NCBI GenBank assembly: GCA_963668365.1
Contig: OY764266.1
Span: 2,480,001-2,544,000 of the forward strand
DNA: 64,000 bases
Direction of reading: 5' to 3'
Source of the DNA: VXNE01 sp963668365
GTDB taxonomy: Bacteria > Pseudomonadota > Gammaproteobacteria > Pseudomonadales > Azotimanducaceae
Below, piece by piece: positions 36,713 to 45,179 of the stretch. The first letter of the stretch is position 1; each line of letters opens with the position of its first letter. Both the position numbers and the translations under genes were made by a program. The notes under the pieces are model-generated. The model saw nothing but the letters and a program-made list of their open reading frames with translations. It was not told where the DNA came from and searched no databases.

Positions 36713-36798
36713 CCGGCCCACCTTGTCTATCGGGGAGGTGGTGACCTCCAGGCGCTGCAACTCGGCGGGTAGCAAGGTCCATGGCCGGAAAGTGCTTC
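36713..36798. pseudogene. Mosaic remnant of acyl-CoA dehydrogenase and MaoC genes
   Basis: On the minus strand 36713-36780 encodes LLPAELQRLEVTTSPIDKVG, matching LLLAELQRPEVTISPIDKVG of the acyl-CoA dehydrogenase at 23629. It is joined directly to 36780-36798 on the plus strand, atggccggaaagtgcttcg. That sequence matches the first 19 bases of the MaoC gene at 24834 except for two positions. The two genes are divergent neighbours at 23629-25289, so this is a collapsed second copy in which the material between has been deleted. The MaoC part is short and less certain. The surrounding stretch 36597-37045 has otherwise only the operator above and the small frame below. Confidence 0.65.
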
Positions 36799-36902
36799 GC
36801 CTGTTGTTCCACGTAGATGCGTCCGTGACTCACTCGCGGAGCGACGCGGCATGATATCCTTCATGAACACTTGTCTTCCCTGTCGGGCGGAAGGCCACCT
36901 TC

Positions 36903-37043
36903 ATGGGCCACGAGGACTATGTTTTGGTCAAGATTGATTTCAGCGCCTCGCCTTCAATCGTCTCGGTTTCGCAACCGATGAACGACTTCTTCGACAGGCT
37001 CGTGGACCAGGTCGCGACTCGAAATCCGGGTGCGGCGGCGTAA
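36903..37043 (+). CDS. Possible small protein, 46 residues
   Basis: A short frame starts at ATG 36903 with ggaagg 8 bases upstream and stops 2 bases before the crotonase gene. The product begins MGHEDYVLVKIDFSASPSIV and continues with a charged helix, MNDFFDRLVDQVATRNPG. I do not recognise it. It might be a genuine small leader gene co-transcribed with the crotonase or the tail of a lost gene. Only the ribosome site and tight spacing support it. Confidence 0.3.
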   Translation: MGHEDYVLVKIDFSASPSIVSVSQPMNDFFDRLVDQVATRNPGAAA

Positions 37044-37045
37044 GA

Positions 37046-37717
37046 ATGGCTGAACTCGCGACCTACGAACTCATCGACCATGTGGCGGTGGTCGCCATGG
37101 ACGACGGCAAGGCCAACGTGTTCGGCCCGGACATGATCGCTGCCTTGAACCGCCAGCTCGACCGCGCGGCCGACGAAGCCAAGGTCGTACTGCTGACCGG
37201 GCGGCCGGGTCTTCTTTCCGGCGGTTTCGACCTTCGGGTGATTCGTGGCGACGACCAGGAAGTTGCGCGAAACATGACCCGCGGCGGGGCCCGCCTCCTC
37301 ATGCGCTTATACGGTCTGCCGCAGCCGCTGGTAATCGGATCCACGGGGCACGCGGTAGCGTTGGGCGCGTTGTGCCTGTTGACCGGGGACTACCGTGTCG
37401 GGGCAACGGGCGACTTCCGGATTGGATTGAACGAGACCGCCATCGGCCTGGCCCTGCCGCCGTTCGCCGCGATGCTTGCGGAAGAACGGCTGTCCAGGCG
37501 CCACCTGGCTCGAGCAACCCTGGGCGCGACGATGTTCTCGCCAGAAGGCGCCAGGGACGCGGGTTTCCTGGACGAAGTGGTTCTGCCGGAGAAGCTTCGG
37601 GAATCTGCCCTCGATGTGGCCCGGCATTTGGTGGACCTGGACGGTTCCGCGTTTGCGGCAACGAAGCAGGGAATGCGCGACGCCTCCATCGCCAGGATCC
37701 TTGAGGGACTGCGTTAG
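37046..37717 (+). CDS. Enoyl-CoA hydratase/isomerase (crotonase) family protein
   Basis: This 223-residue crotonase-fold protein is somewhat shorter than the usual 255-270. The CoA-binding and oxyanion region VVLLTGRPGLLSGGFDLRVI is present, and the second oxyanion Gly lies in HAVALGALCLLTGDYRVGA. The position equivalent to the hydratase catalytic Glu lies in FRIGLNETAIGLALPPFA. The C-terminal helices that mediate trimer contacts are short. It probably acts on an acyl-CoA in the cytoplasm, as hydratase, isomerase or hydrolase; the exact reaction is not decidable. It belongs with the other CoA-thioester genes in the window (23629, 24834, 26609). Confidence 0.83.
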   Translation: MAELATYELIDHVAVVAMDDGKANVFGPDMIAALNRQLDRAADEAKVVLLTGRPGLLSGGFDLRVIRGDDQEVARNMTRGGARLLMRLYGLPQPLVIGSTGHAVALGALCLLTGDYRVGATGDFRIGLNETAIGLALPPFAAMLAEERLSRRHLARATLGATMFSPEGARDAGFLDEVVLPEKLRESALDVARHLVDLDGSAFAATKQGMRDASIARILEGLR

Positions 37718-37940
37718 CCGAAGACTGTTCCGAAACGCCCTTCGGAATACCCAGATGGAACCACGTGGCAACGGACCCGCAGATCAGGAAGACAAGGACG
37801 CCCAATGCGGGATGTACCGATCCATCCAGCAGATCCAGAAGGTCTCCAACTATGTAGAACGGGAGCAACGCCACGAAGAAGGTGCCCGGCCACACATACG
37901 CCAGAATGCCCAAAGTGGCGAGAACCTTGCGTCCGTCCAT
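37299..37940 (-). CDS. Possible small membrane protein, antisense overlap with crotonase
   Basis: The first 74 codons of this frame (37718-37940) lie outside the crotonase gene and encode two convincing membrane spans: TLGILAYVWPGTFFVALLPF and ALGVLVFLICGSVATWFHLG. After that the frame runs through the antisense of the crotonase and becomes Arg/Pro-rich. That part is probably not natural protein. A likely reading is a two-span protein of about 75 residues whose stop was lost by mutation or frameshift. Function is unknown. It is upstream of, but on the same strand as, nothing obvious. Confidence 0.3.
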   Translation of the reverse strand: MDGRKVLATLGILAYVWPGTFFVALLPFYIVGDLLDLLDGSVHPALGVLVFLICGSVATWFHLGIPKGVSEQSSANAVPQGSWRWRRRAFPASLPQTRNRPGPPNAGPHRGQIPEASPAEPLRPGNPRPWRLLARTSSRPGLLEPGGAWTAVLPQASRRTAAGPGRWRSRSIQSGSRPLPRHGSPRSTGTTRPTLPRAPWIRLPAAAADRISA

Positions 37941-37968
37941 TCTGACCTCGCGCGTGATCCGGTCTGGA

Positions 37969-38409
37969 TTAGCCGTTGCTCAAGCGGGATTGCTTGCGCG
38001 CTTCGCGGTCGCGGCGGACATCGTCGCTGATCGCCCCCGCATCGACATCAACGGCAGGGTCGCCGAGGACCTCTGCCACCCGACCGTAGTTCAGGAAATA
38101 CACCGAACCGTCCATCCGACGCATGAGAAAACCGTAATCCACCATCCGTCGTCGCAGCGTCATGTGATCGATCTCCGCCCGTACCGAAGCCAGCCAATCC
38201 GATAGCAGGTCGTTGATCTCCCACTCGGCGTAGGGGCGTCGACGGCTCAGGCACCCGGCCGCGACTGCGAGCACGGTGTCGAGTTCATCCGGATGCGTTG
38301 GAAACCCTTGCAGTTTGCCGGACTGCAGCAGTCGGCGAAACAGTTCCTCGACGCATTGCCGTGTAGCCGCCGGGCGCGTCTGTGGTAGCTCGATTTGAGA
38401 GCCCGACAT
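37969..38409 (-). CDS. DUF2087 domain protein
   Basis: This 146-residue protein is dominated by a DUF2087 domain. The pattern AEWEINDLLSDWLASVRAE, then LRRRMVDYGFLMRRMDGSVY matches the family's winged-helix-like signature (YtE.E.N..L....D...LRR.LVD.G.L.R). The domain occurs alone or fused to ArsR-type regulators and acetyltransferases and is thought to bind nucleic acid. Here it stands alone with an N-terminal helical extension (residues 1-60). No operator or partner is evident. Confidence 0.8.
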   Translation of the reverse strand: MSGSQIELPQTRPAATRQCVEELFRRLLQSGKLQGFPTHPDELDTVLAVAAGCLSRRRPYAEWEINDLLSDWLASVRAEIDHMTLRRRMVDYGFLMRRMDGSVYFLNYGRVAEVLGDPAVDVDAGAISDDVRRDREARKQSRLSNG

Positions 38410-38512
38410 TCCGCCATCTCACGAAGGGTTAAGGAATGAGAGTCTATCAGGCGGGATCTGATCGCCCGCTGGAGACCGCTGACCCAACGGCGGAGCGGCC
38501 TGCGCCGGCTGC

Positions 38513-39838
38513 CTAAGTCCCCGGCCCCACGCGTTGGGGCGTACCGTCGTGAAACCGGGAGAAGCGGAATCGCGTCAGGTCGTGGCCCGGAGAATCGCCC
38601 AGCACCAGCGACGCCATCACCCGGCCGGCGCCGGGACCGATGCCGAATCCATGGCCGCTGAATCCCGTGGCGACGAAGAGCCCTGGACGGTCGTCCACCT
38701 CGTCCAGCACCGGCACCACGTCGGGCGTCATGTCGATCATGCCTGCCCAGGACTCCACCAGCGGGATGCCGTCGAGGGCGGGCACGCGTTTCCGGATGGC
38801 CTCGTCGAGCCGGCGCAACGCACGATCGGAGGGCGGCGGGTTCAGCACGCGGGCGCGTTCGAAAGGACTTTCCTCGTCGTCTCGCCAGGCCTGGGGCTTC
38901 ATGCGGCCGAGTAGTCCGTCGAACCGCAATCGAAGGTTGCCCGTGTTGGCCTTGAGGATGTGCAGGAATCTCGGGAAATAACGGAAGGAGTCGAGCCCCA
39001 CGAAGTGGTCGTTGGTTCCGGCTGCAGAGACGGTGTATCCGCCGTCTTGGCGGCGGCGAAGTCCGAACCCGGGTGCCGAAGCGTTGCCGTCATAGAAGTC
39101 CGGTGCGGGCGCTGTCCGTGCAACGGTTGCCCGGAACGTGAGTTGCGGCAGGTCGAGACCCACATGGCGTAGCAGGAGCGAACTCCACGCGCCGCACGCG
39201 CAGACTGCGGCCCGCGTGCGAACCGGGCCGAGTTCGGTAACGACGCCAGACACCGCGCCCGCTTCGAACTCGATACCCCGCACCGCGCAGTTCTCGATGA
39301 TCCGACCGCCGGCGCGTCGCACCGCCCGCGCTAGCGCTGGGACAGCCAGGAAGGGCTCGGCGCGGGCGTCGCTCGGCGTATGGAGGCCGCCGGCGTAACG
39401 TCCCGGGAGCCCGGGGATCAATGCTTCGACTTCGCTGCTCGTGAGCAGTCGCGTGTCCAGTTGGTGCTGCTGCGCGATCTCGAGCCATTCCTCGTGCTTT
39501 GCCAACTGGCTTTCCGTGTCGGCGAGGTAAGCGACGCCGCAGCGCGCGAAGCCGACATCCTCGCCGATCTCCTCCGCCAGACCCGCCCAGATTTGCTGGC
39601 TTTCGATGACGATCGGCAGTTCGTCCGCATCCCGCGCCTGCTTGCGAATCCAGCCCCAGTTGCGGCTCGACTGCTCGCCCGCCACCCGGCCCTTCTCCAG
39701 CACCAGCACGTCGACGCCGCGCTTCGCGAGGAACCAGGCGGTGGAGATGCCGGCCACGCCGCCGCCGATGACGACGACATCGACTCTCTCAGGCAGTTCA
39801 TCCTGAAACGTGATGGGGCTTTGGTCGCTCAGGACCAT
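38513..39838 (-). CDS. FAD-dependent amine/amino acid oxidoreductase (DAO family)
   Basis: This 441-residue flavoenzyme of the D-amino acid/sarcosine oxidase type starts with a Rossmann FAD motif, VDVVVIGGGVAGISTAWFLA. It continues with VLVLEKGRVAGEQSSRNWGW and ends with the C-terminal flavin-contact ATGFSGHGFGIGPGAGRVMA. It would oxidise a secondary or primary amine, passing electrons to oxygen or a carrier. It follows the CmcJ/NvfI-like gene by 32 bp on the same strand, so the two are probably an operon acting on one compound. The substrate is not readable. Confidence 0.87.
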   Translation of the reverse strand: MVLSDQSPITFQDELPERVDVVVIGGGVAGISTAWFLAKRGVDVLVLEKGRVAGEQSSRNWGWIRKQARDADELPIVIESQQIWAGLAEEIGEDVGFARCGVAYLADTESQLAKHEEWLEIAQQHQLDTRLLTSSEVEALIPGLPGRYAGGLHTPSDARAEPFLAVPALARAVRRAGGRIIENCAVRGIEFEAGAVSGVVTELGPVRTRAAVCACGAWSSLLLRHVGLDLPQLTFRATVARTAPAPDFYDGNASAPGFGLRRRQDGGYTVSAAGTNDHFVGLDSFRYFPRFLHILKANTGNLRLRFDGLLGRMKPQAWRDDEESPFERARVLNPPPSDRALRRLDEAIRKRVPALDGIPLVESWAGMIDMTPDVVPVLDEVDDRPGLFVATGFSGHGFGIGPGAGRVMASLVLGDSPGHDLTRFRFSRFHDGTPQRVGPGT

Positions 39839-39870
39839 GTGGGTTCCTGTCTCCCCGGAGGGATGCGCTG

Positions 39871-40728
39871 CTAGAAGAACGCGAGCAGGCGCATCTCGAC
39901 GCTGTGCCTGGGCGCGGCCTCCGGGCCCGCATCCGGCAACTCGAACGCGGTGTGCAGCGTATATCGCGCCCGTCCGTCGGTTGCCGAGTCGTAGACCTTG
40001 AAAAACACCGCCTCGTCCGGCGCCAGGTGCGGGTAGTAAAAGAACCGGTGATTCGGGTTGTACCGCGCTCGCCAGATCTCCCCGACGCGTCCCGGCGCGG
40101 GCCTGGGTGCCGGAATGAAATCCGTTTCCTCCACCGTGCGCGCATCGGCGATGGTGATAGGGTCAGACTCGATCCGATGACCGATGGGGCGCCATGCCTG
40201 CACGATGGCGAACCGTCGCTTGAGCAGCGTCTCGGCCTCGTCGGGCAACAGGTCGCGCACGCGCTTCCTGGCCGACCAGTGCGTATAGTCGTTGTGCACG
40301 CCCCGCGCCGGGCCCTTGAGCCCTTTCGTCCGACGGACTTCTTCGTCGCCGTGCCGCACCGTGTGATCGAAGATGTGGATGCGCGATGCACCTGTGCATC
40401 GTTTGGCGATCTTCTCCATGGCGGGGTAGTAGATCCGCTTGACGCATTCGGCGTCCAGGAAGTCGATCGGCGGCAGCGCATCGCTCTGCAGTTCGAATCC
40501 GTGCACGTCGAGCGTCAGCGGCTCCGGCCACTCGCGGGCGTTGAAGACCGATACGTCGCGCCGCGCGGTGCCGCCGCCCAGGTTCCGTCCCTCGGCATCC
40601 GGTGGCGCGATCTCGTAGTAGTACTTGTCGCCCTCGTCGGTGGCATAGCCCAACGAGGTACGTACGGCGTGCTGTTCCAGGGTGGATGCGGGTTCGGCCA
40701 TCACGGACCTCTGCGAGTCGGTTGCCAA
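39871..40728 (-). CDS. CmcJ/NvfI family oxidoreductase
   Basis: This 285-residue protein matches the CmcJ/NvfI (AsaB/GA4-desaturase) family, relatives of 2-oxoglutarate-dependent oxygenases. They act in cephamycin and fungal meroterpenoid pathways. Characteristic stretches are GVHNDYTHWSARKRVRDLL, AIVQAWRPIGHRIESDPI, GEIWRARYNPNHRFFYYPHL and the end APRHSVEMRLLAF. The H-N-D triplet of VHNDYT and His in PRHSVE are likely metal ligands. A second in-frame ATG 9 codons later (MAEPAST) could be the true start. It is the first gene of a two-gene operon with the FAD oxidoreductase downstream. In bacteria most members are uncharacterised. Confidence 0.82.
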   Translation of the reverse strand: MATDSQRSVMAEPASTLEQHAVRTSLGYATDEGDKYYYEIAPPDAEGRNLGGGTARRDVSVFNAREWPEPLTLDVHGFELQSDALPPIDFLDAECVKRIYYPAMEKIAKRCTGASRIHIFDHTVRHGDEEVRRTKGLKGPARGVHNDYTHWSARKRVRDLLPDEAETLLKRRFAIVQAWRPIGHRIESDPITIADARTVEETDFIPAPRPAPGRVGEIWRARYNPNHRFFYYPHLAPDEAVFFKVYDSATDGRARYTLHTAFELPDAGPEAAPRHSVEMRLLAFF

Positions 40729-40770
40729 TGATTATAGAAAATTGGCGTTCATGGCGCGCAGTCGCCAACG

Positions 40771-42036
40771 GTGCTAAAAGTGACGGGCAGGTCATCAGGT
40801 GGTGCGGTGGTGCTCGATCTTGGGCTGAAATCATGGCGTTTCGGCCGCTGGTTCATGCGGCAGGTCGTGCGCCAGTTTCGCGACGACGGCTGCACCATGG
40901 CCGCTGCCGCGTTGACGTTCACGACGATGATTGCCGTCGTGCCGTTCTTCGCCGTCGTCTACAGGGTCCTGTCGCTTCTGCCGGAGTTCGCCGGCGTCGG
41001 CGACACGATTACCAGCTTTGTCTTCGAGACTTTCCTGCCCGGTTCCAGCGAAGCCGTGCTCGACAAGGTGCGGGAATTTTCCGCCAAGGCGAACGAGCTG
41101 ACGCTGGTCGGAGTCGGTGTGGTCTTCGTGACAACCATGCTCATGCTCAGGCGCATGGAAGAGTCGTTCAACCGCATCTGGCACGTCGCGAACACCCGCA
41201 CCGGCATGGCGCGGTTCCTGTCGTACTGGGGAATAGTCTCGTTCGGCGTTCCCATGATCGGGGTCGCGGTGACCGCCGCGAGCTACGACTTCGGTCTCGA
41301 CTACCTGGCGGAACTGCGGGGCTCCTCCATCATGGCCGGCGTTCGTGAAGCGGTGTCTCCGTTGGCGACTGCACTGACGTTCACCCTGCTTTACTACGCG
41401 GTGCCGAGTTGCCGGGTCCGGTTCGATCACGCCCTCGTCGGTGGCGTCGTGACCACGGCACTTCTCACCGTCGCGAAAGAGGTTTTCGCCTGGGCGGTTC
41501 CGTGGTTCCAGAACGAAGTGGTCTACGGAGCGTTCGCGGCGCTGCCCCTGTTCGTGATGGGACTGTACCTGGTGTGGGTGCTGATCCTCCTGGGGGCGAT
41601 CTGCGTGCGCGCCCTGTCGCTGATCCCTTGGGAGGACGAACCGGATGGCGTGCCGGCCGCGGTCAAGTGCGCGAGAGTGCTGGAACTGTTGCACGGGGCG
41701 CATCTGGAAGGAGCCGCGTTGACGGACGCCGATATCCTCCGGGCCGTGCCCATGACGCGCACGGAGCGCGCCCGGATCTTCGACGTGTTGCACGAGGGCC
41801 GCTGGCTGCGAGCCACGGGGAACAGGGCATGGGCGCTTGGGCGCGGCCTAGAGAGCATGACCCTGTGGGAACTTTTCCTGCAGCTTCCCGACGGCGTCGC
41901 CGCAGAGAACCTGGGCGGCGACAGCACCGTCGAGGCGCGTTTTCGGGCGTTCCTTGAGGACGGGGCTATCCATCTGAATGTCAGTCTCGCCGACATCGCA
42001 ACCGATGAACCGCTGATCAACGCCGGGGCGAACTGA
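40771..42036 (+). CDS. YihY/virulence factor BrkB family membrane protein
   Basis: This 421-residue protein has six membrane spans in the first 290 residues: MAAAALTFTTMIAVVPFFAV, LVGVGVVFVTTMLMLRRMEE, LSYWGIVSFGVPMIGVAVTA and so on. It contains the family hallmark RIWHV after the second span. A cytoplasmic C-terminal domain of about 120 residues resembles a winged helix (ALTDADILRAVPMTRTERAR). Once misannotated as RNase BN, the family is of unknown transport function. The start is GTG at 40771. It is divergent from the CmcJ/NvfI-like gene with 42 bp between. Confidence 0.88.
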   Translation: MLKVTGRSSGGAVVLDLGLKSWRFGRWFMRQVVRQFRDDGCTMAAAALTFTTMIAVVPFFAVVYRVLSLLPEFAGVGDTITSFVFETFLPGSSEAVLDKVREFSAKANELTLVGVGVVFVTTMLMLRRMEESFNRIWHVANTRTGMARFLSYWGIVSFGVPMIGVAVTAASYDFGLDYLAELRGSSIMAGVREAVSPLATALTFTLLYYAVPSCRVRFDHALVGGVVTTALLTVAKEVFAWAVPWFQNEVVYGAFAALPLFVMGLYLVWVLILLGAICVRALSLIPWEDEPDGVPAAVKCARVLELLHGAHLEGAALTDADILRAVPMTRTERARIFDVLHEGRWLRATGNRAWALGRGLESMTLWELFLQLPDGVAAENLGGDSTVEARFRAFLEDGAIHLNVSLADIATDEPLINAGAN

Positions 42037-42050
42037 CCTTGTGGTTTGCA

Positions 42051-42071
42051 TGGTATCGTTTTTCGGTACTA
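42051..42071 (+). promoter_or_regulatory. Candidate HicB operator
   Basis: tggtatcg and cggtacta form an 8-bp imperfect inverted repeat (6 of 8 paired) around ttttt, ending 7 bases before the HicA start. Autoregulatory HicB sites usually sit in this position. Confidence 0.35.
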
Positions 42072-42078
42072 TGTTGTC

Positions 42079-42333
42079 GTGAAACGTCGTCACAGGAGGA
42101 CCCTCGCTGCCATATTCCGCCACCCAATCAGTGGCAATGTCCAATGGAGGGAGATTGAAGCGCTGTTCATTGAACTTGGTGCGGAGATAAGCGAAAGAGA
42201 GGGCTCTCGTGTCGGCGTGCGACTGTTCGGTGAACGGCGGGTGTTCCATCGTCCTCACCCTGGACCGGACGCGGACAAGGGCGCCGTGCAGAGCATTCGC
42301 GAATGGTTGAGACAAAATGGGGTTGAGCCATGA
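42079..42333 (+). CDS. hicA: HicA-like mRNA interferase toxin
   Basis: This 84-residue dsRBD-fold toxin of the HicA family would cleave mRNA when free of antitoxin. KRRHRRTLAAIFRHPISGNV begins the domain. WREIEALFIELGAEISEREG and DKGAVQSIREWLRQNGV match the two helices. The region normally GSHxxF reads GSRVGVRLFGE here, as in a branch of the family, so the usual catalytic His is not at that exact place; FHRPHPG supplies nearby His residues. The GTG at 42079 is preferred because homology starts there; a longer frame begins at 42046. The gene overlaps hicB by 4 bases (ATGA). Confidence 0.8.
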   Translation: MKRRHRRTLAAIFRHPISGNVQWREIEALFIELGAEISEREGSRVGVRLFGERRVFHRPHPGPDADKGAVQSIREWLRQNGVEP

Positions 42334-42671
42334 GAAACACAATGGAGATCGATGGCTACCGGGCCGTCATTGAGTTTGATCCTGACATTGACATGTTCCG
42401 GGGTGAGTTCCTGGATCTGAACGGCGGGGCGGACTTCTACGCCAAGGACGTCGCTGGGTTGAGGCGGGAGGGTGCCATTTCCCTCAAGGTATTTCTCGAC
42501 ATGTGCCGAGAAGACGACGTTGAGTCGCGCAAGAGGTTCTCCGGCAAGTTCAACCTGCGCATACCACCGACACTACACGCAACCATTGCGGTCGCGGCCG
42601 CCGCCGAGGGCAAGAGCCTGAACCAATGGGTGACGGACGAGCTTCGCGCGGGGGTCTCAGACTCCGCGTAG
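42330..42671 (+). CDS. hicB: HicB-like antitoxin
   Basis: This 113-residue antitoxin has an N-terminal HicB fold that mimics the toxin's target (GYRAVIEFDPDIDMFRGEFL, with DLNGGADFYAKDVAGLRREG). A C-terminal ribbon-helix-helix DNA-binding segment follows (FNLRIPPTLHATIAVAAAAE, then KSLNQWVTDEL). ATG 42330 overlaps the HicA stop. HicB neutralises HicA and represses the operon. The 255 bp downstream to 42926 show no gene. Confidence 0.82.
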   Translation: MRNTMEIDGYRAVIEFDPDIDMFRGEFLDLNGGADFYAKDVAGLRREGAISLKVFLDMCREDDVESRKRFSGKFNLRIPPTLHATIAVAAAAEGKSLNQWVTDELRAGVSDSA

Positions 42672-42926
42672 ACCTTCGGCACGGGAAGCGATCGCGCTTG
42701 GTGGACCGTTAATCGCTTCTGGCAAGGCCATGGAGGAGAGGATTTGCGCGGGGATCACGGGTCGTGCCCACACAGAACCCTCGCCGAGAGACAGTCCGGC
42801 GGGATAGAACGTGCGCAAGGTGTTAGTGTCGGACTTCCGGGCACCTAACGGCCAATCGGCCGATCAGACCGTCGGCGGCAATCCGGCGGCCCCGTTGTTC
42901 GGCAGCACAGCGCACAGGGTAGATCC

Positions 42927-44303
42927 ATGGACCAACTGAACTCCGTCATCAACCAGGTCAACGCCTTCGTCTGGGGGCCGCCGATGCTCGGCATGCTGGG
43001 CGTCACCGGTTTGCTGTTGACCCTGGGACTGGTGTTCATGCCGTGGCGCAAGATCGTCTACGGCTTCCGGCTGCTGTTCGACAGGTCCGGACCAACGGGC
43101 GCGGGCGAGGTCAAGCCGTTCAACGCGCTGATGACAGCGCTTTCGGCGACCGTCGGCACCGGAAATATCGCGGGCGTCGCGACGGCGATCGCGCTCGGCG
43201 GACCGGGCGCGATCTTCTACATGTGGCTGATCGCGCTGTTCGGGATGGCCACGAAATACGCGGAAGCGGTGTGCGCGGTCACCTATCGCGAAGTGGACGA
43301 GGCCGGCAAGCATGTCGGCGGACCGATGTACTACCTGCGCAACGGCGTCGGCGAGTTCGCCCCGGAACTCGGCAAGTGGCTGGGCCTGGCGTTCGCGGTG
43401 TTCGGGGCGGTGGCGGCGTTCGGCATCGGCAACGCCGTGCAGGTCAACTCGATGGCGGCCGCGCTGACGGATAGCTTTTCGGTCCCCTCGTGGGTGACAG
43501 GCCTCGTCGTTGCCGCGCTGGTGGGCGTCGTCGTCATCGGCGGTATTCGCCGGATTGGCGAAGTCGCGGGCAGACTGGTGCCGGCCATGGTGGTGCTCTA
43601 CGTTGGCGCCGCGCTCACCATCATTGTCATCAACATAGTCGACGTGCCTGCGGCGTTCGGGTTGATCTTCACTCACGCGTTCACGCCGGCTGCGGCTACC
43701 GGGGGTTTCGCCGGCGCAGCGGTTGCCGCCGCCATTCGCTTCGGTGTCGCCCGGGGCGTGTTCTCCAACGAGTCGGGTTTGGGCTCCGCTGCCATCGCGC
43801 ACGCGGCGGCGCAGACCAACAGCCCGGTTCGCCAGGGAATCATCGCGATGCTTGGCACGTTCATCGACACCATCGTGGTCTGCACGATGACGGCGCTCGT
43901 CATCCTGACCTCGGGGGCATGGACCACGATGGGGGCGGACGGCGGCGGTCTGACCGGGGCCGTCCTGACGTCCGCCGGCTTCCAGGCTTCCATTCCCGGC
44001 GGCAAGTACATCGTCACGATCGCGCTCGCAGTGTTCGCGTTCACCACGATTCTCGGCTGGTCCTATTACGGCGAGCGATGCTGGCAGTACCTGTTCCGGG
44101 AGAAAAGCCTCTGGATCTACCGTGTTCTCTGGGTGCTGGCGGCGCTCTCCTTCGCCAACGTGAAGGTGGACCTCGTCTGGAACCTGTCCGACACGCTCAA
44201 CGGGCTGATGGCGGTACCCAACCTCGTCGGCCTGCTTCTGCTGGCGCCGATGGTATTCAAGGTGACGCGGGAGTACTTCGACGACGTTGGAAAGCCTGGG
44301 TAG
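42927..44303 (+). CDS. Alanine/glycine:cation symporter (AGCS family)
   Basis: This 458-residue sodium-coupled amino acid importer has about 11 membrane spans. Family signatures include VKPFNALMTALSATVGTGNI followed by AGVATAIALGGPGAIFYMWL, then MATKYAEAVCAVTYRE and GGPMYYLRNG, and later GVARGVFSNESGLGSAAIAH. These match the GTGN and SNEAG motifs of AGCS carriers such as AgcS/DagA. The C-terminus TILGWSYYGERCWQYLF is typical. It would take up alanine or glycine. It stands alone upstream of a TSUP permease gene in the same direction (44 bp gap). Confidence 0.92.
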   Translation: MDQLNSVINQVNAFVWGPPMLGMLGVTGLLLTLGLVFMPWRKIVYGFRLLFDRSGPTGAGEVKPFNALMTALSATVGTGNIAGVATAIALGGPGAIFYMWLIALFGMATKYAEAVCAVTYREVDEAGKHVGGPMYYLRNGVGEFAPELGKWLGLAFAVFGAVAAFGIGNAVQVNSMAAALTDSFSVPSWVTGLVVAALVGVVVIGGIRRIGEVAGRLVPAMVVLYVGAALTIIVINIVDVPAAFGLIFTHAFTPAAATGGFAGAAVAAAIRFGVARGVFSNESGLGSAAIAHAAAQTNSPVRQGIIAMLGTFIDTIVVCTMTALVILTSGAWTTMGADGGGLTGAVLTSAGFQASIPGGKYIVTIALAVFAFTTILGWSYYGERCWQYLFREKSLWIYRVLWVLAALSFANVKVDLVWNLSDTLNGLMAVPNLVGLLLLAPMVFKVTREYFDDVGKPG

Positions 44304-44347
44304 GGACGAGGCCGGTCTCGTGATGCGCGGGTGAGTTCGGCGCGGCC

Positions 44348-45100
44348 ATGACCACCCTGCTGATCCTGGCGACGGTGCTCGCCACCGCGGTGCTGTCGGG
44401 CGTGATCGGCATGGCCGGTGGCGTCTTGCTGATGGCCGTGCTGGTCACCCTGCTGCCGGTGGCCAGCGCCATGATCCTCCACGGCGCCGTGCAGGCCGCC
44501 TCCAACGGCGCGCGTTTCCTGTTCCTGCGCGAGCACGTCATTTGGGGGATCATGCCGTTTTACGCGGTTGGCGCTCTTGTCGCCGTCGCGCTGTTCGTTT
44601 CGCTGGCGCTCGTTCCCGATCCCGCGCTGGTGTTGATCCTGGTCGGTTCCTTTCCCTGGCTCGCGCGACTTGTGCCGATGCTGCGGGGACTCGACGTGCG
44701 CCGCCCTGTTACTGCGGTGGCGTGTGGTGCCTCGGTCACGGCTGCCCAGTTGCTTGCGGGCGCCTCCGGCCCGCTGCTCGACGCGTTCTACCTGCGTACG
44801 GAGGTGGACCGGCGCTCCATCGTCGCGACCAAGGGCCTGACGCAGGCTGCGGGCCACGTCGTGAAGATTGGCTACTACGCCTGGGTGTCCACTGCGGTCC
44901 TGGACGAGTTCTCCGTCGCGGGCGTACCCATCTGGATCATGGGTGCCGGAATCGTGCTTGCCGTGCTGGGTGCCGGGATCGGCACGCGTTTGCTGGAGAA
45001 GTTCGACGACAGGCAGTTCCGGCGCGTGACGGGTTGGGTGATCCTCGGCCTCGGTGCGCTCTGCATCGTCAAGGGCGTGCACGACTTGCTGGTGCCTTGA
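44348..45100 (+). CDS. TSUP (TauE/SafE) family sulfite/organic anion permease
   Basis: This 250-residue membrane protein has about eight spans and the duplicated TSUP pattern. The first half carries LSGVIGMAGGVLLMAVLVTL with the glycine motif, and the second AQLLAGASGPLLDAFYLRTE. The family exports sulfite, sulfoacetate or other anions. Length is normal. It may belong with the upstream symporter (44 bp) as a transport operon, though the substrates differ. Confidence 0.87.
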   Translation: MTTLLILATVLATAVLSGVIGMAGGVLLMAVLVTLLPVASAMILHGAVQAASNGARFLFLREHVIWGIMPFYAVGALVAVALFVSLALVPDPALVLILVGSFPWLARLVPMLRGLDVRRPVTAVACGASVTAAQLLAGASGPLLDAFYLRTEVDRRSIVATKGLTQAAGHVVKIGYYAWVSTAVLDEFSVAGVPIWIMGAGIVLAVLGAGIGTRLLEKFDDRQFRRVTGWVILGLGALCIVKGVHDLLVP

Positions 45101-45179
45101 TGGGCCTGCAGAGCCCGAATAGTATCGAGAATTGGGCTTCGGGATTCGCGCGACGACCATCCCGGGAGGACGCTCCTCA

